Assembly: GCA_964446585.1 (NCBI GenBank)
Contig: CAYUPI010000020.1
Coordinates: 32,119 to 96,118 of the forward strand
DNA from: CAYUPI01 sp964446585
GTDB taxonomy: Bacteria; Verrucomicrobiota; Verrucomicrobiia; Limisphaerales; UBA8199
Reading direction: 5' to 3'
DNA length: 64,000 nucleotides
A program made the translations under genes and the position numbers. Below are positions 1 through 8,502 of this stretch, piece by piece. The notes beneath the pieces are model-generated. The model was given only the letters and a program-made list of their open reading frames with translations. It had not been told where the DNA came from and searched no databases. The stretch's first letter is position 1. Every line of letters begins with the position of its first letter.

Positions 1-573
1 CCCCGCCTGCTCCGAGCGCGCGTTGCACCACTTCACCGCATCGTACCAGTCCACCGTCTGCACGGGGTGATTCTCGGCCTTGCCCGCACCGGCATTGTCA
101 AAGGCATAGTGTTGGCTGGTGGCATAGGCATAAACCGCCTGCCATTGGCTGTAGCTCACCAGGTTGGTGTCCATGTAAAAAGCGGCCACGTAAATGCTCG
201 TGGGGACGGGGTAGCCGTAAGGGTCCAGCGTGTCACCCATCGTGAACGACCCTGCCGGAATCAGCGCCATGCCGTCCGCCGAGGGCGGCACGAGGGACAG
301 ACGAAAGAAACGCGGTGATAAGGAGTTGGTAACAGAAACGGCGGTATATGGACCGTAGTTCACCGGCACTGCATCAGTGGCCGTTACCCAACTTGGCGAG
401 GCAAGGCTGGCTGCGCTTTCCAATACGCCGTTTGTGCCGCTGGTTGTGGCAGGCCAAAACAGAGTGGCCTGGTGCCCGGCGCCCGCGATGCCCAGCGTCG
501 GTTGCGCCGCACTGGGACGAACGCCGAGAAGTAGCGCCACGATCAACAGCGATGAGAGTTTGGCTTTCGTGAT
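1..573 (-). CDS. Formylglycine-generating-enzyme (SUMF1/FGE) family secreted protein, 3' end outside the window
   Basis: Reading leftwards, the frame encodes a hydrophobic export signal (KLSSLLIVALLLGVRPSAAQ), a roughly 75-residue linker, then the hallmark opening of the FGE-sulfatase fold: GMALIPAGSFTMGD, an AFYMDTNLVSYSQW segment, and HPVQTVDWYDAVKWCNARS. The frame runs off the left edge, so only the N-terminal third is visible. Family members are either formylglycine-generating enzymes or, more often in Verrucomicrobiota and Planctomycetota, non-catalytic secreted relatives; the catalytic cysteines would lie outside the window. No ATG or GTG starts the signal peptide. An ATC at 573-571 has a GGAG four bases upstream and gives the best signal peptide; TTG at 546 would cut off the basic n-region. 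The start is therefore uncertain. Confidence 0.75.
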   Translation of the reverse strand, partial: MTKAKLSSLLIVALLLGVRPSAAQPTLGIAGAGHQATLFWPATTSGTNGVLESAASLASPSWVTATDAVPVNYGPYTAVSVTNSLSPRFFRLSLVPPSADGMALIPAGSFTMGDTLDPYGYPVPTSIYVAAFYMDTNLVSYSQWQAVYAYATSQHYAFDNAGAGKAENHPVQTVDWYDAVKWCNARSEQAG

Positions 574-1569
574 CTCGCTCCATTGGTTTTTGACCCGAGA
601 ATCGGACTATGAGGCGCTCCCGCGGCGACCATTATCACGTGCGTCGCTGCACCAGCGGCGGCAGCCTGCAGCACGAGAAAATACACCACGCAGGTTTTAA
701 GGGGCGTCTGCGTAGGTCTCATGGGCACTTCACAGGTCAATCGCGAACTAGCTTTATCTGTGCCAAGACTGAAAACGCGCGTTTTGCTGGCATTTTGCAA
801 TGTTGCTGAGAACGGCGGGCAGGGAAAGGCGTGAATTTCACGCATCCAGGCGTGGAATTCACGGCTGCCTCTCCCTTCCCATCTGTCGTCGATCCATTTC
901 ATAATATGCGTTACGGACTTACAACAGCAATGTCGTCAATTAGGGTGGGGGCTAGCGATGGGCGTGAATGCAATTGAATTGCCGAGTAAGTCCGTATGAA
1001 TAAGGGTCTGAGATCCTCCAATACCGGCGACGAAGTATTGTGATTGCCCATCAGCCGCCGTAGCCACTCCTGTTCCATGATAAAAACCCCATTTGATAAT
1101 ATCAATCACCAAGCCGCCGGGAACGGAGCCGCCCTTCGTCTGAGCGTTGTCACCAAAAGACTCACGATAAAGGGCCCCTGGACCGCCGACAGCGGACGCA
1201 TCAATTCGGTCGTTTACTCTCGACCGAACGGCCCTGAGCCATACTATCCATGGGATGTAAGCCTTTATACGCATCCTGCTGCTGCTCTCGTAAACCGCGT
1301 TGCGGGAGAGCGCGCCGCCTTCATGGCTCCGGAAAAATGGCTCGGGTGCCTTGGCTCCGCCGCGTGCCAACCGGTATTGTCGCAACACCACTTGTTCCTT
1401 TCTGTTTTTGGAGGCCCAGCCTCCGGGCTGGGGACTCCAGACTCACAAGTGCATTCTGCTAAACAATTATGACTCCCGATATGACCACTTGGGGAACCAC
1501 AAAACCTCCTGAGTTGAACTAAATGAGAAATGTGCCGACTGACGCCTTCCGGCGGCGGTTCACCATCTC
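574..1569. other. About 1 kb without a convincing gene
   Basis: Several short frames overlap here on both strands but none has family-like sequence, a ribosome-binding site and consistent coding character together. The longest, 936-1391 on the minus strand, has a glycine-rich C-terminal part that could be a decayed secreted-protein tail. The only clear structure is a pair of palindromes at 830-863, annotated separately, and a small GC-rich hairpin at 1415-1432. Confidence 0.4.
829..864. promoter_or_regulatory. Two tandem 13-bp palindromes, possible operator
   Basis: CGTGAATTTCACG at 830-842 is followed by CGTGGAATTCACG at 851-863. Both are dyad-symmetric, and their centres are 21 bp apart, close to two helical turns. 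That geometry is typical of cooperative dimeric repressor or activator sites. They lie about 260 bp upstream of the FGE-like gene. No regulator is encoded nearby, so the role is inferred from geometry only. Confidence 0.35.
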
Positions 1570-2784
1570 TCACTTCTCCGACCCGCTTGGCAGGACGATA
1601 TGCGGAGTGGTGACGGTGACGTTCCGCCAATCGGTCACCGAGAGATAGCAGACCAACGGGCGCTCGGGGGGAAGTTTGGCGGTGATCTTCCCATTGGCCA
1701 TCTCGGCGGGAACAGTTTTCCACAATCGCTTCTGCCATTCACCACCGTCGCTGGTGTAGTTGAGCTCCGCCTTGGTCAGGCGGCCCTTGGAAGATACCGC
1801 GGCAGTGACTCGTCCATCCGTAACCTTCATCGGTTTCAGCTTCGGCGGCGGCTCGCCGTCTTTCAATACGCTGTCAACAAAGCAATCCACTTCGCGGAAC
1901 GTCCAGATATGCCCGTGCGGCAAACGAACTTTTATCGACAACGCAATCGGATGTCTTACCTGTTCATAGGACTTCTGATAACTGTCCAGCGGATAGGCAA
2001 AATCGTTCGAGCCGTTCAGGAAGAGAATCGGGCAGTTGACCCCACCCAGGTATTTCGAGGGATCAAAATAATCCACCCAGCGTTTTCGTTGCGCGTCGCT
2101 CATTTTTTCGAAACGCGGCAGCCAGGCGCTGTTCTCATCCAGAAAACCGCAGCCATAAACCGGCACCGCCACTTTCAATCGGTCATCAATCCCGGCGATG
2201 ATGCAGGTCAAATACCCGCCCCAACTAATGCCGGTGATGCCGATACGGTTGCGGTCCACTTCTTTTTGGGCGGCGAGCAGCGAATGGCCGCGAAGCACCG
2301 CGGCCACCGCGTGATACGTCCACATCTGGCTGGCGTCAGACTCGGAGAAGTCCCGGAACTTGTTCTCATCGTTTTGATCCGGGCCCCCATCCGACAGGCG
2401 ACCCGCGGGGCCATTGCCTGCAAGATCCATGGCTAGCGCCACATAGCCGCGTTGAGCCCAGTGCTCCGCCCACTCACGAAACGCTTTCCCCCCGCCGCCA
2501 TGCACCAGCAACATCGCCGGGAACGGTCCGCTGCCAGTCTCCGGACGGCTGTAATAGGCAAAGATGCGTGTTGGATGACCTTGGACCGATTCACCCTCGT
2601 AATAGACCTCCTGCGTCAGGTTTGTTCGCGGCGCAAGAGTCGCAGGCGGCACGCGGCGCAGCTCGGCCAGATTCCATGGCCCGGCAAAATGACTGGTTTT
2701 CGGCTCCGTCGCGCAACCGCCGACGAATGCCACCGCGACCAACCAAAAGAGGATCTTTCGATTAATCCGCGCGATATTGGCCAT
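1570..2784 (-). CDS. Lipoprotein alpha/beta hydrolase (dienelactone hydrolase/acetyl-xylan-esterase-like)
   Basis: A secreted serine hydrolase. The N-terminus (MANIARINRKILFWLVAVAFVGGC) is a lipoprotein signal with the lipobox VGGC. The hydrolase fold follows: oxyanion segment LLVHGGGGKAF, nucleophile elbow GISWGG, an acid region around NGSNDFAYP and the catalytic His in LPHGHIW. The last 100 residues look like a beta-rich domain. The start at 2784 is chosen because it gives a clean lipoprotein signal; an in-frame ATG at 2823, only 8 bp after the stop of the upstream protease gene, would add 13 residues. The close spacing suggests co-transcription with the M16 protease gene. The substrate is not readable; acyl esters of plant polymers are a guess. 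Confidence 0.8.
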   Translation of the reverse strand: MANIARINRKILFWLVAVAFVGGCATEPKTSHFAGPWNLAELRRVPPATLAPRTNLTQEVYYEGESVQGHPTRIFAYYSRPETGSGPFPAMLLVHGGGGKAFREWAEHWAQRGYVALAMDLAGNGPAGRLSDGGPDQNDENKFRDFSESDASQMWTYHAVAAVLRGHSLLAAQKEVDRNRIGITGISWGGYLTCIIAGIDDRLKVAVPVYGCGFLDENSAWLPRFEKMSDAQRKRWVDYFDPSKYLGGVNCPILFLNGSNDFAYPLDSYQKSYEQVRHPIALSIKVRLPHGHIWTFREVDCFVDSVLKDGEPPPKLKPMKVTDGRVTAAVSSKGRLTKAELNYTSDGGEWQKRLWKTVPAEMANGKITAKLPPERPLVCYLSVTDWRNVTVTTPHIVLPSGSEK

Positions 2785-2831
2785 TTCGAGTGTCCATCTG
2801 ACCGGACGGCCACCCTGCGGCATGGATACGG

Positions 2832-5615
2832 CTAAGGGACGGCTGCGGCTTTGGTCTCAAAATCGCCGGCGCTGACGATTACGAGCTTCTTCGGCTCGAA
2901 ATGCTTTTGCACCGCCGCATGGACCTGGGCGGGAGTGAGTGCCGAGATGTTCTTCTCCAGATCCGCCTCGTAGGCCATGGTTCGATCCAAATGACGGAGA
3001 TTCGACAGGATGCCCGCTACGGCCACGTCACTCGATCGGCCCACCTTCCGCGCTTGCAAATAGCCTTCTTTGGCTTTGGCCAATTCATCTTCCGTAACTC
3101 CTTCGGCCCGGAGGCGAGCCAACTCCTCCTGCACGTCCTGCTCGAGGTGCGTAATGTTCTGAGGATTGCAAATCGCCGTGATGACCAGGCTGGCTCGTTT
3201 GTCCTGAGAGGACGCGGTTAAACTCGAGGTCACTCCGTAGGACAGGCCGTCCTTCTGCCGAATACGGTTGCCGAGCCGCGAGGACAGCGTGCCGCCCCCC
3301 AGAATATAATTGCCAATCACCAGCGCCGGATAATCCGCGTCGTCATCGCGCAAAGCGAACTGGAGCCCGGAAGTGTAGGTGGCATTCGCCTTGTCCGGGG
3401 TGTTGATTTTATGCTCCGAGCTTACGGTCTCTGCGGTCAAGGGCGATGCGATGCGCGCATAGGGTTTGGCAGCCTTCCAGCCGCTCAAGGTTTCCTTGAG
3501 GATCGGCAGGCAGACCTTTGGATCAAAGTCACCGACGATGGTCAACTCGCCCACCTGCGAGCTAAGGTACTCATGATAGAGTTGGGCGACTTGATCGCAC
3601 GTGACGTTCCGCAAGCGCTCGGTCGATTCTTCGATAGTCGGGACATAGCGAATATCGTCCTTGGGATATGGATTCAGTTGCCGCTGCAGGAGGCGGGGCG
3701 CGAGCATAGCCGGTTCCGTGCGCATTTGCTCGATCATGGCCAGCCTTTGTCGCTTCGCGATTTCGAATTGATCGGCCGGCAGGGCAGGTTCGCGCAAAAC
3801 CTGCCGGAGCAGCTCCAGCACCTCGGGCAGCGTGTCCCGTTTGGCTTGAATCGAAAACGTCACCGCTCCGGCTGTTACCGCCGCGGGCGGTCCGCCGCGG
3901 CCCCGGCCACCGCGAAACCCGCCGCCAGCACCAGTGCTGAGCGTCGCTTTGAGCCGATCCAGCTCGTCCCGGAATTGCTGGTAGCTGAGTTTCTTCGTGC
4001 CACGCAACATCAGTTCCGGCAGGAAACCCGCCACAGACTCGAAGCCTTTCAGATTCTCTTCGTTGCCATAACGCAGCGTGAGCTGAAGATGAACTTCCTC
4101 ACCCCGGGTTTTCTTCGGGAGGAGCGTGACCTTGACGCCTTCGGGCAGCTCCTCCCGTTGCACGCGCGAGTCGATATTCGCCGGGGTTGATTCGAAAGCT
4201 TCGCCCTCGGCCATAGGTGCCCGGCCTTTGTAATCGGCCAGCAACGCCGTTAGGTCCGGGGTCGAGGGAACGGCAATACGCTCGGCTTTTTCGCTCGGAA
4301 TGAACAGGCCGACCGTGCGGTTATTGCGCTGCAAGTAGCGGGCCGCGACCGCCTGCACGCTTTCAGGCGTGACCTTCTCGATGCGGTCGCGGTGCAGGAA
4401 GTATAGCCGCCAATCCCCTTGTGCCGCCCACTCGCTGAGCGCGACGCCAATCTGAGCGGTTTGAGTCGCCGCCTGCTCGCGTTGTTTGAGAATTTGCTGC
4501 TTCGCCCGGTTCACTTCTTCAGCACTCACGCCCTTGACACCCACCTGCTCGATGGTGGAAATCAGCAGATCACGGACCGCCTCCAACGAACTATCGCCCG
4601 GCACCTCAGCGTCGGCGGACAGCAGGCCCGGGTCATGTTCGCCCCGGGCGAAAGCTGATGCACTGGCAGCTTTGTGTGTTTCGACCAGCGCCTTGTAAAG
4701 CCTTCCCGAGGGTTGCGTACTCAGGATGTTGGCCAGTACCTGCAGCGAGGCGGTGTCCTCGTGCGGGCCGGCCGGGATATGATAAGCCACTTCGACAGCG
4801 CTGACGTCCCCAACCCGGCGCAAAATCACCTGACGTTCGCCGTCCTGAGGCGGCTCCTCAGTCCAGGTGTTTTCCAGCTTGCGCGTGGGCCGCGGTACCG
4901 CGCCGAAATATTTCTGGATCCAGCCCAGGGCCTTCGCCTCCTCGAATTTCCCGGCAACGATCAGCACAATATTGTCCGGCTGATAAAACTTCTTGTAGAA
5001 CGCCCGCAGGTTCTCGACCGGCACGCGTTCGATGTCGCTGCGATTGCCAATTGTCGGCTTGCCATAATTGTGCCAGTTGTAAGCCGCGGCCTCGATACGC
5101 TTGCTGAGGACACCGCCAGGCGAGTTTTCGCCACGCTCAAATTCGTTGCGCACGACCGTCATTTCTGATTCCAGGTCCTCTTTTTTGATATGACTGTTGA
5201 CCATGCGGTCAGCTTCGAGTTCCAGGGCAAACTCGAGATTTTCGTCCGTGGCCGCCAGCGTTTCGAAATAATTGACACGGTCGCTGGAGGTGCTGCCATT
5301 GAACTGTGCGCCGTGATCCTGCAGTTCCTTCGGCACGTGCGGGTGTTTCGGGGTTCCTTTGAACACCATGTGCTCGAGTAAGTGGGCCATGCCAGTCTCG
5401 CCGTAGCCTTCCTGTCGAGAACCGACCAGCACTGTCATGTTCACGGTTACCTTGGATTGCGAGCTGTCCGGAAACAGCAGGACGCGCAGGCCATTGTCGA
5501 GGTGGTACTCCGCGATGCCCTCGACGGAAGTAATCTTCTTTGGCCCATCGGCGGCGATGCAGAATTGCGTTATGGCGAGCGAGACAACGGTGAACAGAAT
5601 TTTGAGGCAGTTCAT
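2832..5615 (-). CDS. M16 family zinc metalloprotease (pitrilysin-like), secreted, two-lobed
   Basis: A 927-residue protein with a Sec signal peptide (MNCLKILFTVVSLAITQFCIA). The inverted zinc motif HLLEH is at residues 78-82 in the context GMAHLLEHMVFKGT, and acidic residues in ALELEADRM about 75 residues on would supply the third ligand. The N-terminal half carries the active M16 lobe and its partner. The C-terminal half repeats the fold without the motif, as expected of a fused active-inactive pair. A Gly/Arg-rich insert (GGFRGGRGRGGPP, near residues 563-576) sits in the second half and is probably a flexible loop. It should degrade peptides in the periplasm. It lies upstream of, and probably in one transcript with, the lipoprotein hydrolase gene. 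Confidence 0.92.
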   Translation of the reverse strand: MNCLKILFTVVSLAITQFCIAADGPKKITSVEGIAEYHLDNGLRVLLFPDSSQSKVTVNMTVLVGSRQEGYGETGMAHLLEHMVFKGTPKHPHVPKELQDHGAQFNGSTSSDRVNYFETLAATDENLEFALELEADRMVNSHIKKEDLESEMTVVRNEFERGENSPGGVLSKRIEAAAYNWHNYGKPTIGNRSDIERVPVENLRAFYKKFYQPDNIVLIVAGKFEEAKALGWIQKYFGAVPRPTRKLENTWTEEPPQDGERQVILRRVGDVSAVEVAYHIPAGPHEDTASLQVLANILSTQPSGRLYKALVETHKAASASAFARGEHDPGLLSADAEVPGDSSLEAVRDLLISTIEQVGVKGVSAEEVNRAKQQILKQREQAATQTAQIGVALSEWAAQGDWRLYFLHRDRIEKVTPESVQAVAARYLQRNNRTVGLFIPSEKAERIAVPSTPDLTALLADYKGRAPMAEGEAFESTPANIDSRVQREELPEGVKVTLLPKKTRGEEVHLQLTLRYGNEENLKGFESVAGFLPELMLRGTKKLSYQQFRDELDRLKATLSTGAGGGFRGGRGRGGPPAAVTAGAVTFSIQAKRDTLPEVLELLRQVLREPALPADQFEIAKRQRLAMIEQMRTEPAMLAPRLLQRQLNPYPKDDIRYVPTIEESTERLRNVTCDQVAQLYHEYLSSQVGELTIVGDFDPKVCLPILKETLSGWKAAKPYARIASPLTAETVSSEHKINTPDKANATYTSGLQFALRDDDADYPALVIGNYILGGGTLSSRLGNRIRQKDGLSYGVTSSLTASSQDKRASLVITAICNPQNITHLEQDVQEELARLRAEGVTEDELAKAKEGYLQARKVGRSSDVAVAGILSNLRHLDRTMAYEADLEKNISALTPAQVHAAVQKHFEPKKLVIVSAGDFETKAAAVP

Positions 5616-5892
5616 GCTTGAGCTTGCTCAGCAAGACCGGCAGGGTTCAAGCGTTTTCTTTCGGGCTCCCAAAATCCTCGCATAAGGAAAACAAGAAGGA
5701 GGCACAACCACTAATCGACACTAATGCACACTAATGAAGCCAGTGGGAGTGAACCCAAGACGCGTTACCTAACCGGTATAGAAATCGGAAAGAAAAGCTC
5801 CGGCTCGCCAGCCATCGTCAGGACGCAGAAATATTAGCGAGTCATTCGTACCCATAGGTGATTTCAATTCGGCGAGGCGAGGATCACGGGGC

Positions 5893-7089
5893 TCACCCCC
5901 CGCTCGCCTTGTTTTGATGTATCAGGAAATCTTTTGAAATTTGATCGAGGCTGGAAACTCCGGAGAGTGCCATGGTTAAGTCCAATTCGGCGAGCAGTCC
6001 CTGGAGAACGGCGCGCACTCCTGCAGGCCCAGCCAGTGCCAGTCCATAAACATAAGGGCGGCCAATCAATACCGCTCTGGCACCCAGTGCCAACGCTTTG
6101 AAAATATCGGAGCCTGTCCGGATGCCGCTGTCAAAGAGAACCGGCATGGTGCCAGCCGCTGCCACCACTGCAGGCAAAGCGTCCAGAGCGGCAATCGCGC
6201 CATCGACCTGCCGTCCTCCGTGATTGGAGACTATGAGGCCGTCCATCCCCATATCCCGTGCGCGGCGCCCATCGTCGTGATGGAGAATTCCTTTCAGCAG
6301 GAGCGGTAGGCGGGTGTTCCGGCGCAGGAATTCCAGGTCGTCCCACGTAACACCGGGATCGGAGAAGATTTTCGTCCAGTGCAGGACGGCCGCTTGGAGA
6401 TCTTCCTGTGGCGGCCTGGCTAAAGCGGCGCTGAAGACTGGATCCGTCAGGTAATTAGCCAGTCCTTCTCCGTGAAGGAACGGGAGGAAGGTTTGTGCCA
6501 GATCGCGTGGGCGCCAGCCCAGGAGCCACGTATCGAGTGTGACCACGATGGCGCGATAGCCGCTTTGTTCGGCTCTCCGCAGGAGGCTCGCGGCGAGGTC
6601 GCGATCCTTCGGCCAATACAATTGAAACCAGCGCGGCGAGTTGGCCATAGCTCGGGCGATCTCCTCGAGAGTGTGTGAAGCGGCGGTGCTGACTACGAAA
6701 GTAAGGCCTAGCTCGGCCGCTGCGTGCGCTACGGCCAGTTCCGCTTGCGGATGAACGATGGAGAGCACCCCTACCGGAGCGAGCAGAACGGGCGCGGGCA
6801 TTTCGGTGCCGAGCAGGTTTGTCCGCAAATCACGACGGGCTACATTGCGCATCATGCGCGGAACGATGCGCCAGCGAGCAAATGCCGCTCGATTGGCTCG
6901 CATTGTATCTTCAGCACCGGCACCTCCGGCGACGTAGCCGAAAGCGCCCGGAGTGAGTTTCTCGCGAGCCTTTTTTTCCAGTTCAGAAATGTCGAAAGGA
7001 ACCGGTGAGCCGGAACCCGGGGGCTGTCCGTAGATCAGAAATTGATAATTGGCAAAAGGGTCAACGGCAGGAGTATGTCGCTCGCTCAT
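5893..7089 (-). CDS. FMN-dependent 2-hydroxyacid oxidase, lactate 2-monooxygenase-like
   Basis: An FMN TIM-barrel enzyme oxidising L-2-hydroxyacids. It has YVAGGAGAEDTMRAN near the N-terminus, PVLLAPVGV, FQLYWPKDRD, VTLDTWLLGWRPRDL, LLKGI, SNHGGRQ with the catalytic His near residue 290, and FDSGIRTGSD plus LIGRPYVYG for the FMN phosphate. VTLDTW...GWRPRDL and the long insert with TNYLTDPVF-like sequence match mycobacterial lactate 2-monooxygenase better than glycolate oxidase, so lactate-type substrates are inferred. The start at 7089 (MSERHTPA) is preferred over an upstream in-frame codon because family similarity begins a few residues after it. It is divergent from the carbonic anhydrase gene. 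Confidence 0.88.
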   Translation of the reverse strand: MSERHTPAVDPFANYQFLIYGQPPGSGSPVPFDISELEKKAREKLTPGAFGYVAGGAGAEDTMRANRAAFARWRIVPRMMRNVARRDLRTNLLGTEMPAPVLLAPVGVLSIVHPQAELAVAHAAAELGLTFVVSTAASHTLEEIARAMANSPRWFQLYWPKDRDLAASLLRRAEQSGYRAIVVTLDTWLLGWRPRDLAQTFLPFLHGEGLANYLTDPVFSAALARPPQEDLQAAVLHWTKIFSDPGVTWDDLEFLRRNTRLPLLLKGILHHDDGRRARDMGMDGLIVSNHGGRQVDGAIAALDALPAVVAAAGTMPVLFDSGIRTGSDIFKALALGARAVLIGRPYVYGLALAGPAGVRAVLQGLLAELDLTMALSGVSSLDQISKDFLIHQNKASGG

Positions 7090-7376
7090 GAGTAATGGTT
7101 TGCGGCTGGTTCTTTGAATCGCAGGCCATGCCAACTCGACGGAAGAGTTTCAAGGTGGCATGAGTTCGCCACAAGATCCTTTCGACAGAGAACTTGGCAA
7201 GCAATATTCTTGCTCACTGATGAGTCATCGGCGGCTGATTCCCCGCGCTGAGATTTCCGTTCGAGCGGACCGATGGTGAAATGAACTTGCCGACGCCTGG
7301 GCTGCAGGATTATTATGCGTTGCTCCGCTGCTTCGACATGGATATCCTTTTCCATCCTCAACAAACAGAACGCAAT

Positions 7377-8039
7377 ATGACAACGAAACACAAACTTGCT
7401 GTTTTCACCGCCATCGCCAGCTTGAGCGTCGCAGCCTCGGTGCGAGCTGGCGAGCCTCCTGCCGCCTCTGTTCCTGCTGATGCCGCGCTGGCCAGACTCA
7501 AGGGGAGCAATCTCCGATTTGCCACGAATGAGGTATCCCAGGCCAAGCCGACCGCGGCGCGCCGGACCCAGACGGCACAAGCGCAGTACCCGTTCGCCAT
7601 CATCGTCGGCTGTGCCGATTCACGCACCGCTCCCGAACTTATCTTTGACAAGAACCTGGGTGACCTCTTTGTCATCCGCACGGCTGGCAACCTGGTCAAC
7701 GATCATGCGCTAGGCAGCATCGAATACGCCGTTGAGCACCTTGGTGCGCGCTTGATCGTGGTTCTGGGTCATAACCGGTGCGGTGCAGTCAAGGCTGCGA
7801 TCGCCAGCGACCACGCGCCTGGCCACATCGACGCATTGGTTCGAGATTTGCAGCCTGCGGTCAGAGCCGCCAAGGGCAAACCCGGCGGCGCGCTGGACGC
7901 GACCGTCAGTGAAAACGCGCGCCAGGTCGCGGCGCAGATCAAAGAAAAGGCAGTGCTGGGCGACCTGGCAAAGGAGGTTCGAATCGTTTCCGCCGTTTAT
8001 GATCTGGATACGGGCAAGGTCGAATGGGCGAGAGACTAA
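7377..8039 (+). CDS. Beta-class carbonic anhydrase, exported
   Basis: Interconverts CO2 and bicarbonate. A Sec signal (MTTKHKLAVFTAIASLSVAA, then VRAGEPP) precedes the beta-CA domain. Zinc ligands are Cys79 in GCADSRT, His132 and Cys135 in LGHNRCGA; Asp81 and Arg83 form the catalytic dyad. The core VIRTAGNLV is intact. Length (220 residues) is normal for an exported beta-CA. The ATG at 7377 is chosen because it begins the signal peptide; the open frame extends 96 bp further upstream without family similarity. A decayed copy of this gene's 5' end occurs about 960 bp downstream, in front of the methyltransferase gene. Confidence 0.92.
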   Translation: MTTKHKLAVFTAIASLSVAASVRAGEPPAASVPADAALARLKGSNLRFATNEVSQAKPTAARRTQTAQAQYPFAIIVGCADSRTAPELIFDKNLGDLFVIRTAGNLVNDHALGSIEYAVEHLGARLIVVLGHNRCGAVKAAIASDHAPGHIDALVRDLQPAVRAAKGKPGGALDATVSENARQVAAQIKEKAVLGDLAKEVRIVSAVYDLDTGKVEWARD

Positions 8040-8339
8040 CCGGCCGAATGGCGATCCTGTAACAAGCAAACCTCCACAATGGACGAGGGCAGGGCCTCCT
8101 CTCGATGAGTCTTAGTAAACTTGCCTTGAGTATCAACGAGTTGCACATCTTGAAATTCAAGGGTTCGAAGTGCCAAAAATCCTTTCGGGGAGATCTCCCG
8201 AGCGCCCTTCTCCTGAGAAGGAGAGGGAAGCCCGCATTTGCTTTATAGGCGGGACAATTGCACCGCACTAAATAGCCGTCAGGGCGGCTCGGTCTGAGTC
8301 GTTCGTCATAGCTCCGCCTCTTCTGCTTGGATTTCCAGT

Positions 8340-8440
8340 CCTCAACAAACATAAACGAAATATGTCAACGAAACTCACACTGGCTGCTTTCTCTCCCGTA
8401 GCCAGCTTGAGCGTTGCTGATTTGGTCCTAGCCCGTGAGC
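8340..8440 (+). repeat. Decayed duplicate of the carbonic anhydrase 5' end and signal sequence
   Basis: The segment matches 7355-7455, including CCTCAACAAAC upstream, the ATG, and most signal codons: MTTKHKLAVFTAIASLSVAA in the first copy, MSTKLTLAAFSPVASLSVAD in the second, followed by GEPP or REPP. The second copy is in frame with the methyltransferase, so an annotation pipeline could start that protein here with a false export signal. It is best read as the scar of a partial gene duplication. Confidence 0.75.
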
Positions 8441-8502
8441 CTCCTTCTATTCAACCGCCGATCCACTCTTACATCGTTGCAAATCCGGACCTCTTGCCCA
8501 GA

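Noticed and set aside
936..1391. 151-residue minus-strand frame with a glycine-rich tail
   Set aside because: No recognised domain, no ribosome-binding site and heavy overlap with other frames; the tail could be a decayed gene but cannot be supported.
1411..1433. GC hairpin as a terminator
   Set aside because: The T-rich run precedes rather than follows the hairpin in the plus direction and there is no gene end on that side.
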